From assembly GCA_946481625.1 (NCBI GenBank), contig CAMLOZ010000227.1, positions 1 to 6,278 on the forward strand: a stretch of DNA of 6,278 nt, written 5' to 3'. A program made the translations under genes and the position numbers. The stretch is from an uncultured Haloferula sp. Its GTDB lineage: Bacteria; Verrucomicrobiota; Verrucomicrobiae; Verrucomicrobiales; Akkermansiaceae. The notes beneath the pieces were generated by a model. That model had not been told where the DNA came from. It saw only the letters and a program-made list of their open reading frames with translations, and made no database searches. Shown piece by piece: positions 1-5,550 of the stretch. Numbering within the stretch: position 1 is the first letter of the stretch; each line of letters opens with the position of its first letter.

Positions 1-243
1 TGCCAGGCGACGGTGGCGGTTGTCGCGGGCGCGCCGGATGTTCTCCGCGTTCTGCGCCGCCGTATTCCGCGCCGCCTGGTCGGCCGCCATTTTCTGATAG
101 ACCCCCGCCTGCTCCTGCGCCTTCGCCGATTTACGGGACTGGTCGTAGGAATACGCCGCCGATGCCGCCGCGATGGCGAGATAGACGTAGATCAGGTCGT
201 CAACGCCGAAGATCGCCAGGGTATTGATGAATGTAAGCTCCAT
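1..243 (-). CDS. N-terminal part of a gp14-like internal virion protein (3' end outside window)
   Basis: Eighty-one residues are visible from MELTFINTLAIFGVDD, with the frame still open at base 1. Residues 17-33 (LIYVYLAIAAASAAYSY) form a hydrophobic, membrane-like helix, followed from residue 34 by a long Ala/Gln/Arg/Asn-rich helix (SRKSAKAQEQA...QNAENIRRARDNR). A short N-terminal hydrophobic helix and then an AQ-rich coiled-coil-like stretch is the pattern of T7 gp14-type ejection proteins and equivalents that form a channel in the host outer membrane. The position, after the gp13-like gene, agrees. The start lies 6 bases after the preceding stop, which suggests translational coupling, since there is no Shine-Dalgarno. 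Confidence 0.65.
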   Translation of the reverse strand, partial: MELTFINTLAIFGVDDLIYVYLAIAAASAAYSYDQSRKSAKAQEQAGVYQKMAADQAARNTAAQNAENIRRARDNRHRRLA

Positions 244-249
244 GTTCTG

Positions 250-642
250 TTAGATTGCTTTTGCCAAATGAATCACCTCGCGCGCCGTGATGCTGAAGCC
301 ACAGCCCCGTGCCTCCCGCGCCATCGCGGGACGGCACGCGCTCGCGAAGAGCATCCGCAGCCCCAGCTCCCGCGCGGCCTCCTCCAGCGCCACATACACC
401 GCCTGGCACGCCTCCCGCGCCTGCGCCGGAGCGAGCCCCGGACGCCCGATCAGCCAATCGATCTGCCCCGCCGCCACGCCTTCGAAGACCGTCAGCCAGC
501 CCGCCGCGCAGGGCCCGGAATCATCGATCGCCACGAACCCCAGCGGCGGCAGCAGCCAAGCCGGCATCGAGCCCTCCCCCCGCTCCTCCCACCACGTCAA
601 TATCTCTTCTAGGTACAGTGAGTTAATTGGTACGCAATTCAT
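250..642 (-). CDS. Divergent GNAT-fold phage protein in the gp13 (internal virion) position
   Basis: A 130-residue protein from MNCVPINSLYLEEILTWWEE to IHLAKAI, stop TAA. I associate the order WW-x-RG...LPPLGFVAIDD, AAGWLTVF, QIDWLIGRPGLAPAQAREACQAV, LGLRMLFASACRPAMAREARGCGF with small acetyltransferase-like proteins found after tail tubular B in podoviruses. The strand-helix of motif A is recognisable (residues 60-92), but the usual Gln/Arg-x-x-Gly-x-Gly/Ala acetyl-CoA loop appears as RPGLAPAQ, so catalysis is doubtful and a structural role is possible. The frame extends to 753, but that part lies in the repeat element, so I start at 642. A second candidate start at 567 (residue 26) has a better Shine-Dalgarno (GGGAGGGCTCG before ATG) but would remove the WW segment. 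The next gene starts 6 bases after the stop. Confidence 0.7.
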   Translation of the reverse strand: MNCVPINSLYLEEILTWWEERGEGSMPAWLLPPLGFVAIDDSGPCAAGWLTVFEGVAAGQIDWLIGRPGLAPAQAREACQAVYVALEEAARELGLRMLFASACRPAMAREARGCGFSITAREVIHLAKAI

Positions 643-647
643 AGTAA

Positions 648-783
648 AATGACGAATTCGGAATCCCCGGATGTCGAATGAAGTGTGTTTCAGAATGAAC
701 GACCTCCTGCCTCCTGCCCGCGGTCGGGATTCCCCTTCCCCCTCACAAGACATTCGTCATTCGGAAAATCCTCATTCGTCATT
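648..783. mobile_element. 136-base MITE-like element with 33-base imperfect terminal inverted repeats
   Basis: Read inward, the left end (plus strand 648-680) and right end (minus strand 783-751) agree at 26 of 33 positions with no gaps. Both start AATGACGAAT, share CCG around positions 20-22 and end CGAATG. It encodes nothing recognisable. It contains the TGA stop of the tail hub gene (781-779) and ends 5 bases before the ATG of the next gene (642), so it fills the whole gap. The right end is a heptad repeat (AATGACG AATGAGG ... GAATGACGAATG). No clear target-site duplication is visible. Its transcript could fold into a long imperfect hairpin and affect reading into the downstream genes. Confidence 0.6.
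703..716. repeat. CCTCCTG tandem heptamer pair inside the inverted-repeat element
   Basis: CCTCCTG is repeated exactly twice and followed by CCCG. It gives a purine-rich minus strand (CAGGAGG twice), comparable in position and strand bias to the 12-base tandem repeat inside the element at 5248-5350. Confidence 0.65.
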
Positions 784-3700
784 GATCTCCGTAAACATTC
801 ATCTTCAGCCCCAGGCTCCTCACCGCGAACGGATACGGCTCGTCCGAGACCACGCACACGTCGCCGCTCGTCCTATGGCTCCCGTCGAATTCCTTCTCGA
901 TCTCGCCCGTGAACAAAGCCCCCTGCCCCGCATCCAGCGGATCGAGCCTGCCCAGCGGCGTCTCCCCGATTTTCCCGCCGCGGCTCCAGCGCAGGGACGG
1001 CACCACGCGGTGAATCCTCAGCTCGCGCGAACGGCTGCTGCCGTTCCCAAGCGCGATCTCCGGCGTCATCGGCTGTAGCGCCGCCCGATAACCCAGCCCC
1101 GTGACCAGCACCGGCCCGGTGCTCGGGATGCCCTGGCCGATCTCCGGCACCCAGTTCACCGCGAGTTTCGGCGAGACCGTGTTCGAGCCGCTCGTCCACA
1201 TCCCTTCCACCTGCCCCTCGCGGCAATACAGCACCCACTCCGATCCGCTCCAGTGAAGCCGCGTGTAATCGATCTCCTCCGCCTCCGGATCCAGCGGGTC
1301 GAAGCCCTCCGGATAATTCCCGTAACTCGGCCTGCCGTTCACATCGGCCTTCTCCACCAGCGTGCCCGTGGCATCCGGCACCAGTTCGCCCGTCACCACG
1401 ATCGCCGGCGGCGGCGAATCCGCGGGCGCATCCCCGATCATCTCGATCACCGGCGTCCCGTGCACCTGGAGGTCCACCTTCACCCAGGTGATCGGCAACT
1501 CCGTCAGGCCCGCTTGCCACTCGAAGTCCTGCGAATGAAAGGTCATCTGACCCGCAACCTGGATCACCCAGCGGTACACCCCGGGATTCGCGAAATACGC
1601 CAGCTCGATCCGGTACGCATCCCCCAGCACGGCATGCCGGAACCAAGGCCGCTCCTGGCGCGTCCCCGCGACCTCGTAGTACCCGTTCGGGTCCTCCACA
1701 CCCGCAGGGAGGGAAATCAGATACGTGAGCCCGGAGAGCTCGAGCCCCGTGGTGAAGGGCCACTGGTCGAATCCCAGCGTCGCTTCCGGATACGCTCGGC
1801 CGTCATACCACCCGGCCACCTTCTTTCCATGCAGGTGCAACAGAGGGCTGAAATCGAAGGGCGGCAGCACCCCGCTCGCCGCATCCATCCACCAGCCGTC
1901 GTCATCCGGCCGAGCCATCTGCCCCGGCCGGAAGCGCTCGATGAAAATCCGCCCGCCGCGCTCCACCAGGAACCACACCTCGTCCTCGTCGCTCGTCGCG
2001 CGGACCGTCGCCACGCTCCGGATCTCGCCTTGCGTGCTGTGGCGGTGCCACGCCGCCACCCGCTGCGCCCGCTCGTAGGTGATGCCGAAGAGCTTCCCGC
2101 CCGCCACCATCCATACCACCTGCCACGGCATCCGCATCACCGCGATGTCCTCCACCGGCTCCTCGAAGAGATGATCCGCCAGCAGGTTCAGGTTCGCCGC
2201 CTCGTAGCGGTCGTCCTGGAAGCTGAAACTGAACTCCCGGATCCGCGTCCCCCCCCGCTGCACGAAGAGGCACACGTTGTCCGCGAAGCAGGCCGGCACG
2301 CCGCCGTCATGCGCGCCATACGCCGATTGCCGCCGCGCCACGCAGAACTCCGGCGTGATCGCCTTCTCCTCGTCCTCCCCGTACATCGACCACTCGCCGC
2401 AGCCCGTGCCCGCCAGCAGGAAGCGCTCCGATACCAGCCACAGGATCGGATCCTTCTCCCCGATCGCCAGCGTGTGCGCGAAGGCCTCGTCCGCATCCGT
2501 GCCGCGCTCGAAGTTCTCGTAGTCGTCCACCGCGCTGCCCCACACCGTGTGCGGCTTCAAGCGCGTGGCCGCCATCACCACCCGCCCCTGGTGCAGCTCC
2601 ACCGCGCGCGGATATCCCTGCACCGCATTCCATGCACTCTCCGCCCAGCGGTAGCTGCTGCCCGCATCCACCGGCGTGAGCACTTCCGCCGTCGCCGACC
2701 GCGAATCCTTCACCACCTTGATCTTCACGCGCCCGCGCAGCACCGGCTCGATCGAGGACAGCACCGCGTACGTGTTGTCGCCCAGCCCGTCGCCCGTCGC
2801 CTGGTCGGACTTCTCCCACTTGATCCGTAGTAGCACCCGGCCCTCTTCCTCTCCCTCCGCGGAGACATTCAGATCCGACTGTGCCACCCAGGACCGCAGC
2901 TCCTGCCAGGTCGCCCCCTTGTCCTCGGAACGCTGGATGGTGAATTTCCCCTTCCACGTGCCGTGGGTCATGAAATTCCACCCGCCCTGGATCGCGATCT
3001 CCGCGGAGATCAGGTTCGTGCTGGATGGAGTGAAGCGCAGCTCGTAGTCCTCGATCGCCCGCTCCCTCGCGATCTCGAAGACCGCGTCCACATGGTCCTG
3101 CTGCCAGGTATCCCGGCTCGCCGTCAGCTCGATCTCCATGGAGACCGGCGCCGAGAGATCCGTGAAAGCGCGCTCCCACAGCGCCTTCGTCACCTGCTGG
3201 TAGAGCCGCCCGTTCCGGATCAGTTGCGTGTAGGTCGCCGTGCTTTCTCCCGGTGCCCGCGCGGCGGTCGGTGCATGGCGGCGCAAGCACTTCCAGGTGG
3301 TCCCGGCATGGGTCACACGCTCGCCCACCAGATAATCCCCCGCGTGACTCGTGGACCACGCCGCCACGCTCAGCGGAAAGATCGCGGTGATCACGTGCTC
3401 CTTGTCCACATTCGTATCCAGCAGCGCGGGGTCCGAGAAAATGTCCACCGGCTCCAGCTCCCAATCGTCCGCCGCGTAGCGCGTCAGCTTGTGAGGCGGA
3501 TGTTCCGGATGCACCAGATACATCACGCTGTTGATCTGCTTCCAGCGCAGCCCCAGCAACTCTCCGTCCGACCAGGGGATATCGATCCCCAGCGCCGCCG
3601 TCGCCGTGCCCGGCCGGATCGCCACCTTGGGCAAGCCGTCCAACGCGAAGAGATACTGCTCCCGCCGCCAGTCCAGCACCAGATCGGGCGTCGGCTGATC

Positions 3701-4258
3701 CTCCGGATCGACCGTGAACCACGAGATATGCGAGATCCCGTTCTTCTTCACCTCGATCCTCCAGCCATAGTCCTCGTGATAGTAGATACCGGCCGTGAAG
3801 CTATCGGCACCGTTCGTCCATCCCGCCGTGCGCTGGTAGGCCGGCTTCCCGTTCACCGGAGTCGTCTGGTCGTAGTCGCCCGCGATCGGGAACTGCACCT
3901 GCCCCGTGCCCGTGCCGGTCAGGAAGGTCGCCGTGCCCTCCACCCGCACGTGGGCCGTGGCGCGGTCCTTCACCGCCTCGCGCCCTTGGTAGATCGACAT
4001 CTCCCCGCCACCCAGCACCAGCATCGCCGCCTCCGATGTCGAAACCTGGAACTCCACCAGCCGCCCGGACTTCGCGCCCGCGGGCAATTGCCCCAGATAC
4101 TCCATCCCCGGCCGCTTCTGCACCCCGCCCTGCGGCAGCACGATGAAATTCTCGATCAGCCGGCAGCCGGAGCCGTACTTCTCGATATCCGTCCGTCCGT
4201 CCAGCCACGGCGAAAGCTCCCCCGCCGCGAACGACAACTGGTGTTTTACGATGCTCAT
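779..4258 (-). CDS. Tail hub/nozzle structural protein (tail tubular protein B / gp12 position) with inserted modules
   Basis: A 1159-residue protein starting MSIVKHQLSFAAGELSPW. Residues 8-51 carry the family hallmark: SFxAGELSPxLxGRxD, then the NF-x-V-x-PxGG-x3-RPG block, found in large podovirus tail-tube/hub proteins. Further family-like segments are LRWKQINSVMYLVHPEHPPH (237-256), GGWNFMTHGTWKGKFTIQRS (425-444), RVVMAATRLKPHTVWGS (559-575), WLVSERFLLAGTGCGEW (607-623) and, near the end, GLGYRAALQPMTPEIA through LRIHRVVPSLRWSRGGKIGE. Such proteins usually have several hundred residues; this one is long because of beta-rich segments at about 105-182, 298-346, 850-912 and 952-1035. It has no membrane segment or signal peptide. 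The start is fixed by the conserved N-terminus although no Shine-Dalgarno precedes it. Its TGA stop lies inside the repeat element at 648-783. A run of eight G (2256-2249) encodes residues 668-670. The tail-structure role is secure; 'gp12-like' is an inference from position. Confidence 0.85.
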   Translation of the reverse strand: MSIVKHQLSFAAGELSPWLDGRTDIEKYGSGCRLIENFIVLPQGGVQKRPGMEYLGQLPAGAKSGRLVEFQVSTSEAAMLVLGGGEMSIYQGREAVKDRATAHVRVEGTATFLTGTGTGQVQFPIAGDYDQTTPVNGKPAYQRTAGWTNGADSFTAGIYYHEDYGWRIEVKKNGISHISWFTVDPEDQPTPDLVLDWRREQYLFALDGLPKVAIRPGTATAALGIDIPWSDGELLGLRWKQINSVMYLVHPEHPPHKLTRYAADDWELEPVDIFSDPALLDTNVDKEHVITAIFPLSVAAWSTSHAGDYLVGERVTHAGTTWKCLRRHAPTAARAPGESTATYTQLIRNGRLYQQVTKALWERAFTDLSAPVSMEIELTASRDTWQQDHVDAVFEIARERAIEDYELRFTPSSTNLISAEIAIQGGWNFMTHGTWKGKFTIQRSEDKGATWQELRSWVAQSDLNVSAEGEEEGRVLLRIKWEKSDQATGDGLGDNTYAVLSSIEPVLRGRVKIKVVKDSRSATAEVLTPVDAGSSYRWAESAWNAVQGYPRAVELHQGRVVMAATRLKPHTVWGSAVDDYENFERGTDADEAFAHTLAIGEKDPILWLVSERFLLAGTGCGEWSMYGEDEEKAITPEFCVARRQSAYGAHDGGVPACFADNVCLFVQRGGTRIREFSFSFQDDRYEAANLNLLADHLFEEPVEDIAVMRMPWQVVWMVAGGKLFGITYERAQRVAAWHRHSTQGEIRSVATVRATSDEDEVWFLVERGGRIFIERFRPGQMARPDDDGWWMDAASGVLPPFDFSPLLHLHGKKVAGWYDGRAYPEATLGFDQWPFTTGLELSGLTYLISLPAGVEDPNGYYEVAGTRQERPWFRHAVLGDAYRIELAYFANPGVYRWVIQVAGQMTFHSQDFEWQAGLTELPITWVKVDLQVHGTPVIEMIGDAPADSPPPAIVVTGELVPDATGTLVEKADVNGRPSYGNYPEGFDPLDPEAEEIDYTRLHWSGSEWVLYCREGQVEGMWTSGSNTVSPKLAVNWVPEIGQGIPSTGPVLVTGLGYRAALQPMTPEIALGNGSSRSRELRIHRVVPSLRWSRGGKIGETPLGRLDPLDAGQGALFTGEIEKEFDGSHRTSGDVCVVSDEPYPFAVRSLGLKMNVYGDQ
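1154..1405 (-). other. Module copy 3 in the tail hub protein (residues about 952-1035)
   Basis: The segment starts IVVTGELVPDATGTLVEKAD, has the turn DVNGRPSYGNYPEG, and then RLHWSGSEWVLYCREG and MWTSGSNTVSP...NWVPE. It is the closest match to the module in the tail tubular A homologue (LQWSGSRWEL), and its turn matches copy 1 (PVNGKPAY). It is followed directly by the conserved C-terminal block GLGYRAALQPMTPEIA, so it is a clean insertion. Confidence 0.55.
1523..1711 (-). other. Module copy 2 in the tail hub protein (residues about 850-912)
   Basis: The segment reads EDPNGYYEVAGTRQERPWF, then YRIELAYFANPGVYRWVIQ and TFHSQDF. An N-G-x-Y-x3-G start, an R-P-aromatic turn and an aromatic strand ending in RWVIQ follow the same order as the other copies, but it is the most divergent. 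It lies between GLTYLISLPAG and copy 3, within a stretch where related proteins usually run straight into the C-terminal GLxYxSxLxTxP block. Confidence 0.4.
3221..3367 (-). other. Possible carbohydrate-binding (CBM5/12-like) segment, residues about 298-346
   Basis: Residues 301-345 read W-S-T-S...YLVGERVTHAGTTWKCLRRHAP...ATYTQL. The order W, then YxxGxxVxxxGxxWxC, then a charged turn and a closing aromatic, is the signature of small chitin-binding-type CBM5/12 domains that also occur in phage tail proteins. Only the pattern is seen; binding is not shown. It could help the tail hold host surface glycans. Confidence 0.45.
3713..3946 (-). other. Module copy 1 in the tail hub protein (residues about 105-182)
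   Basis: This segment follows the N-terminal family block and contains DYDQTTPVNGKPAYQRT followed by GIYYHEDYGWRIEVKKNG. The PVNGKPAY turn matches DVNGRPSY in module copy 3, and the aromatic strand ending in W plus hydrophobics follows it in both. It is inserted before the conserved LRWKQINSVMYLVHP segment. Confidence 0.5.
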
Positions 4259-4274
4259 CGTAGCAGTGAAGAAA

Positions 4275-4302
4275 GTTCCAAATCCTAGGTTCCAAGTTCC
4301 AA
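4275..4302. repeat. Heptamer array GTTCCAA in the gap before the tail hub gene
   Basis: Four exact 7-base units follow one another: GTTCCAA, ATCCTAG, GTTCCAA, GTTCCAA. The array sits in the 76-base gap (4259-4334) between the tail tubular A stop and the tail hub start, 17 bases upstream of the hub ATG. It is adjacent to an A6 run (T6 on the coding strand). I see no convincing stem to make this a terminator. The pattern resembles the short tandemly repeated repetitive (STRR) heptamers described in some bacterial genomes. Confidence 0.75.
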
Positions 4303-4334
4303 AAAACAGCCGTCGCCACTCCGACCTCCGACAT

Positions 4335-5216
4335 CTACCCTCTCCTCCCCGTCAGCGAACTCTCCAGCAGCTCCTCCAAAGGATGATTCTCCGCGCTGCG
4401 CGAATCATGCCCGTCCGCCGTTCGTGCCGCCGGCAGGTCCACCTGTTCGTAACGTTGCAGCAGCGATTGCTCGAGCTGCTCGCTTCCCGTGATCGCCCGC
4501 GCCAGACGCGAGGCCAGCAAGGTGGCGAAGGCCGCGGTGCAGAGCGGATCATACAGTGCCGGCTCCTCCAGCCTCGACACATACTCGATGATCACGCCCT
4601 CCCCCGGGCCGAGCAACACCCGCTTGCCACCCATCAACCGGAGATCGAAGCGGTCCACCCGCTCCCCGTCCACGCCCATCACCTGCCGCAGCTTCAGGAA
4701 GTCCTCCGGCAGATCGTAGCACTCCTTCCACCCGGGCAAGGGATCCTCTCCGGAAGCCACCTTCACCTCGCCGAAGTATCCCTCCACCTGCGGCGTCCAG
4801 GTCTCCGCCCGGTCGGGGCTGAACGCTCCCGGCTCGCTCGCATAAATCGCCTGCGGCCCGTGCGTCAGCTCCCAGCGGCTACCGCTCCACTGCAACATCC
4901 CCACGGTCAAAACCGGGCTCGGATGCCGCCACTGCTTGCGGTTGTTGTAGATGCCATACTCGTTGTAAACCCCGTTGATCCACGGGCCGCCCAGCTCGTC
5001 CGGGACGCCGCTCACCCGCGGCCTCGGCTCGTGCAAGCCCAGCTCGCAGGTTCGCAATGCGAAGCCCCAGAAATGCGAGCGGAGCACTTCATCCCGCGCC
5101 TGCCCGTAGTGCAACGCCGCCAGCCGCGCGTTCTTGTCATTCGGATCGTCCAAGCTCGCGATCAGGCGCTCCCCGATCTTCGCGAGCGCCAGGTTGGTCA
5201 AATCGGTCTTCGTCAT
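4335..5216 (-). CDS. Head-tail adaptor / tail tubular protein A (T7 gp11-like) carrying an inserted module
   Basis: The 293-residue protein starts MTKTDLTNLALAKIGER at 5216 and ends TGRRG at a TAG. The N-terminal helix LTNLALAKIGE, then NARLAALHYGQARDEVLRSHFWGFA (about residues 29-53), is typical of podoviral tail tubular A/gp11-type connectors that dock on the portal; GWKECYDLPEDFLKLRQV (162-179) is the conserved W-x-Y-x-LPxDFL segment. Residues 205-260 form the C-terminal helical part (YVSRLEEPALYDPLCTAAFATLLASRLA). The family is usually around 190-200 residues. The extra length is mostly residues about 66-155, between the two conserved blocks, and contains a beta module also seen in the neighbouring tail hub protein. 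The frame stays open upstream to 5639, but that extension is low-complexity and lies in the repeat gap, so I place the start at 5216. No Shine-Dalgarno precedes it; the leader is AT-rich (ACATTTTATCTATCACG). Confidence 0.85.
   Translation of the reverse strand: MTKTDLTNLALAKIGERLIASLDDPNDKNARLAALHYGQARDEVLRSHFWGFALRTCELGLHEPRPRVSGVPDELGGPWINGVYNEYGIYNNRKQWRHPSPVLTVGMLQWSGSRWELTHGPQAIYASEPGAFSPDRAETWTPQVEGYFGEVKVASGEDPLPGWKECYDLPEDFLKLRQVMGVDGERVDRFDLRLMGGKRVLLGPGEGVIIEYVSRLEEPALYDPLCTAAFATLLASRLARAITGSEQLEQSLLQRYEQVDLPAARTADGHDSRSAENHPLEELLESSLTGRRG
4788..5015 (-). other. Inserted beta module in the tail tubular A homologue (residues about 68-143)
   Basis: The module starts near VSGVPDELGGPWINGVY, continues with a Tyr/Asn-rich turn (YNEYGIYNNRKQW) and a strand LQWSGSRWELTHG, and ends YASE...TWTP. 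It interrupts the normal family layout between the FWGFALR helix end and the WKECYDLPEDF block. The strand LQWSGSRWEL is close to LHWSGSEWVL in the C-terminal part of the next gene, and both are followed by an S/T-x-P...W-x-P tail. I infer one mobile protein module used in both genes; the function is unknown, with surface or sugar binding as the obvious guess. Confidence 0.55.
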
Positions 5217-5247
5217 CGTGATAGATAAAATGTAGCGGCACCGGAAG

Positions 5248-5350
5248 TAGCGCGGCATTGCATGCCGCGAATGCTCGCGCTTCTCCCCTTGAATCGGACT
5301 CCTGCTCTCCCCCTCGCTCTCCCCCTCCGCGGCTTGCAAAGCCGCGCTAC
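5248..5350. repeat. 103-base MITE-like element bounded by inverted copies of a palindrome
   Basis: Plus strand 5248-5270 and minus strand 5350-5328 share a 23-base sequence with 21 identical positions; its first 20 bases fit GTAGCGCGGCWTTGCAWGCC. Each end is itself a hairpin with an 8-bp stem and 3-base loop: 5251-5269 (CGCGGCAT/ATGCCGCG) and 5328-5346 (CGCGGCTT/AAGCCGCG). The two differences are compensatory, A/T against T/A, so each stem stays perfectly paired. A related GTAGCGGCA occurs just outside at 5232-5240. The nested structure resembles REP/BIME-type or MITE-type elements. No open reading frame and no clear target duplication are seen. Confidence 0.65.
5304..5327. repeat. Perfect 12-base tandem duplication
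   Basis: GCTCTCCCCCTC occurs twice in direct succession (5304-5315 and 5316-5327), giving a purine-rich minus strand. It lies inside the element bounded by the inverted palindromes, directly against its right-hand hairpin. Confidence 0.8.
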
Positions 5351-5380
5351 CTTCCCCCGGCGCAGCCGCACACCGGTTAA

Positions 5381-5399
5381 TGATTGAATGATCGGCGGC
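5381..5399 (+). repeat. 19-base direct repeat, copy 1
   Basis: TGATTGAATGATCGGCGGC matches the 19 bases at 5519-5537 except at two positions (17 of 19 identical). The copies have the same orientation and lie 138 bases apart within the same gap, so together they bracket the GC-rich middle of the gap. Confidence 0.7.
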
Positions 5400-5495
5400 C
5401 CGCCCGCCGCCCGCCGCGCCCGCCCCGCAGGACGGACGCGGCCTCCAATCACAATCCCGACTCCCTCTTCCAAACCGAATCCGCGCAGCGGCACT

Positions 5496-5537
5496 CCGAT
5501 TGATGATCGGGAGATTGGTGATTGAACGATCGGCAGC
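5496..5537 (+). repeat. ATTGA/GATCGG repeat cluster containing copy 2 of the 19-base direct repeat
   Basis: The segment contains a small palindrome, CCGAT-TGATG-ATCGG (5496-5510), then GAGATTGGTGATTGAACG, then GATCGGCAGC. Positions 5519-5537 are copy 2 of the direct repeat. GATTGAT, GATCGGG, GATTGGT, GATTGAA and CGATCGG follow one another at roughly 7-base spacing. The segment looks like a degenerate heptamer array rather than coding DNA. Confidence 0.6.
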
Positions 5538-5550
5538 GCCTCGCGCTGCT
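5532..5550 (-). terminator. Hairpin directly after the small head protein stop codon; possible terminator or mRNA 3' end stabiliser
   Basis: On the minus strand GCAGCGC, loop GAG, GCGCTGC forms a perfect 7-bp stem (5533-5549) with a possible outer G-U pair. It starts two bases after the TAG of the head gene. No convincing U-run follows, so it is a weak candidate for an intrinsic terminator. It may instead protect the 3' end of a highly expressed head transcript, or attenuate reading into the tail genes. It overlaps the second copy of the 19-base direct repeat. Confidence 0.45.

Noticed and set aside
643..753. Extension of the GNAT-like gene to an ATG at 753
   Set aside because: The 37 extra residues are encoded by the inverted-repeat element and its purine-rich tandem repeat and do not resemble the family N-terminus.
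779..4258. Possible diversity-generating retroelement target in the tail hub gene
   Set aside because: No reverse transcriptase and no near-identical template repeat differing at adenines is visible in the window. The module copies are related only at protein level.
1253..4288. Long open frames on the plus strand (1253-2830 and 2963-4288) opposite the tail hub gene
   Set aside because: Their translations are dominated by Arg, His, Pro and Leu with no recognisable motif, as expected from the antisense of GC-rich codons. The opposite strand encodes a clear phage structural protein over the same bases.
4275..4302. Heptamer array considered as a CRISPR remnant
   Set aside because: Units are 7 bases with no unique spacers of CRISPR length, and no cas-like gene is present.
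4303..4334. T6 run on the coding strand after the tail tubular A stop, considered as an intrinsic terminator
   Set aside because: Only a 4-bp stem (GTCG/CGAC) can be drawn upstream, and it is not adjacent to the T-run, so a terminator is not supported.
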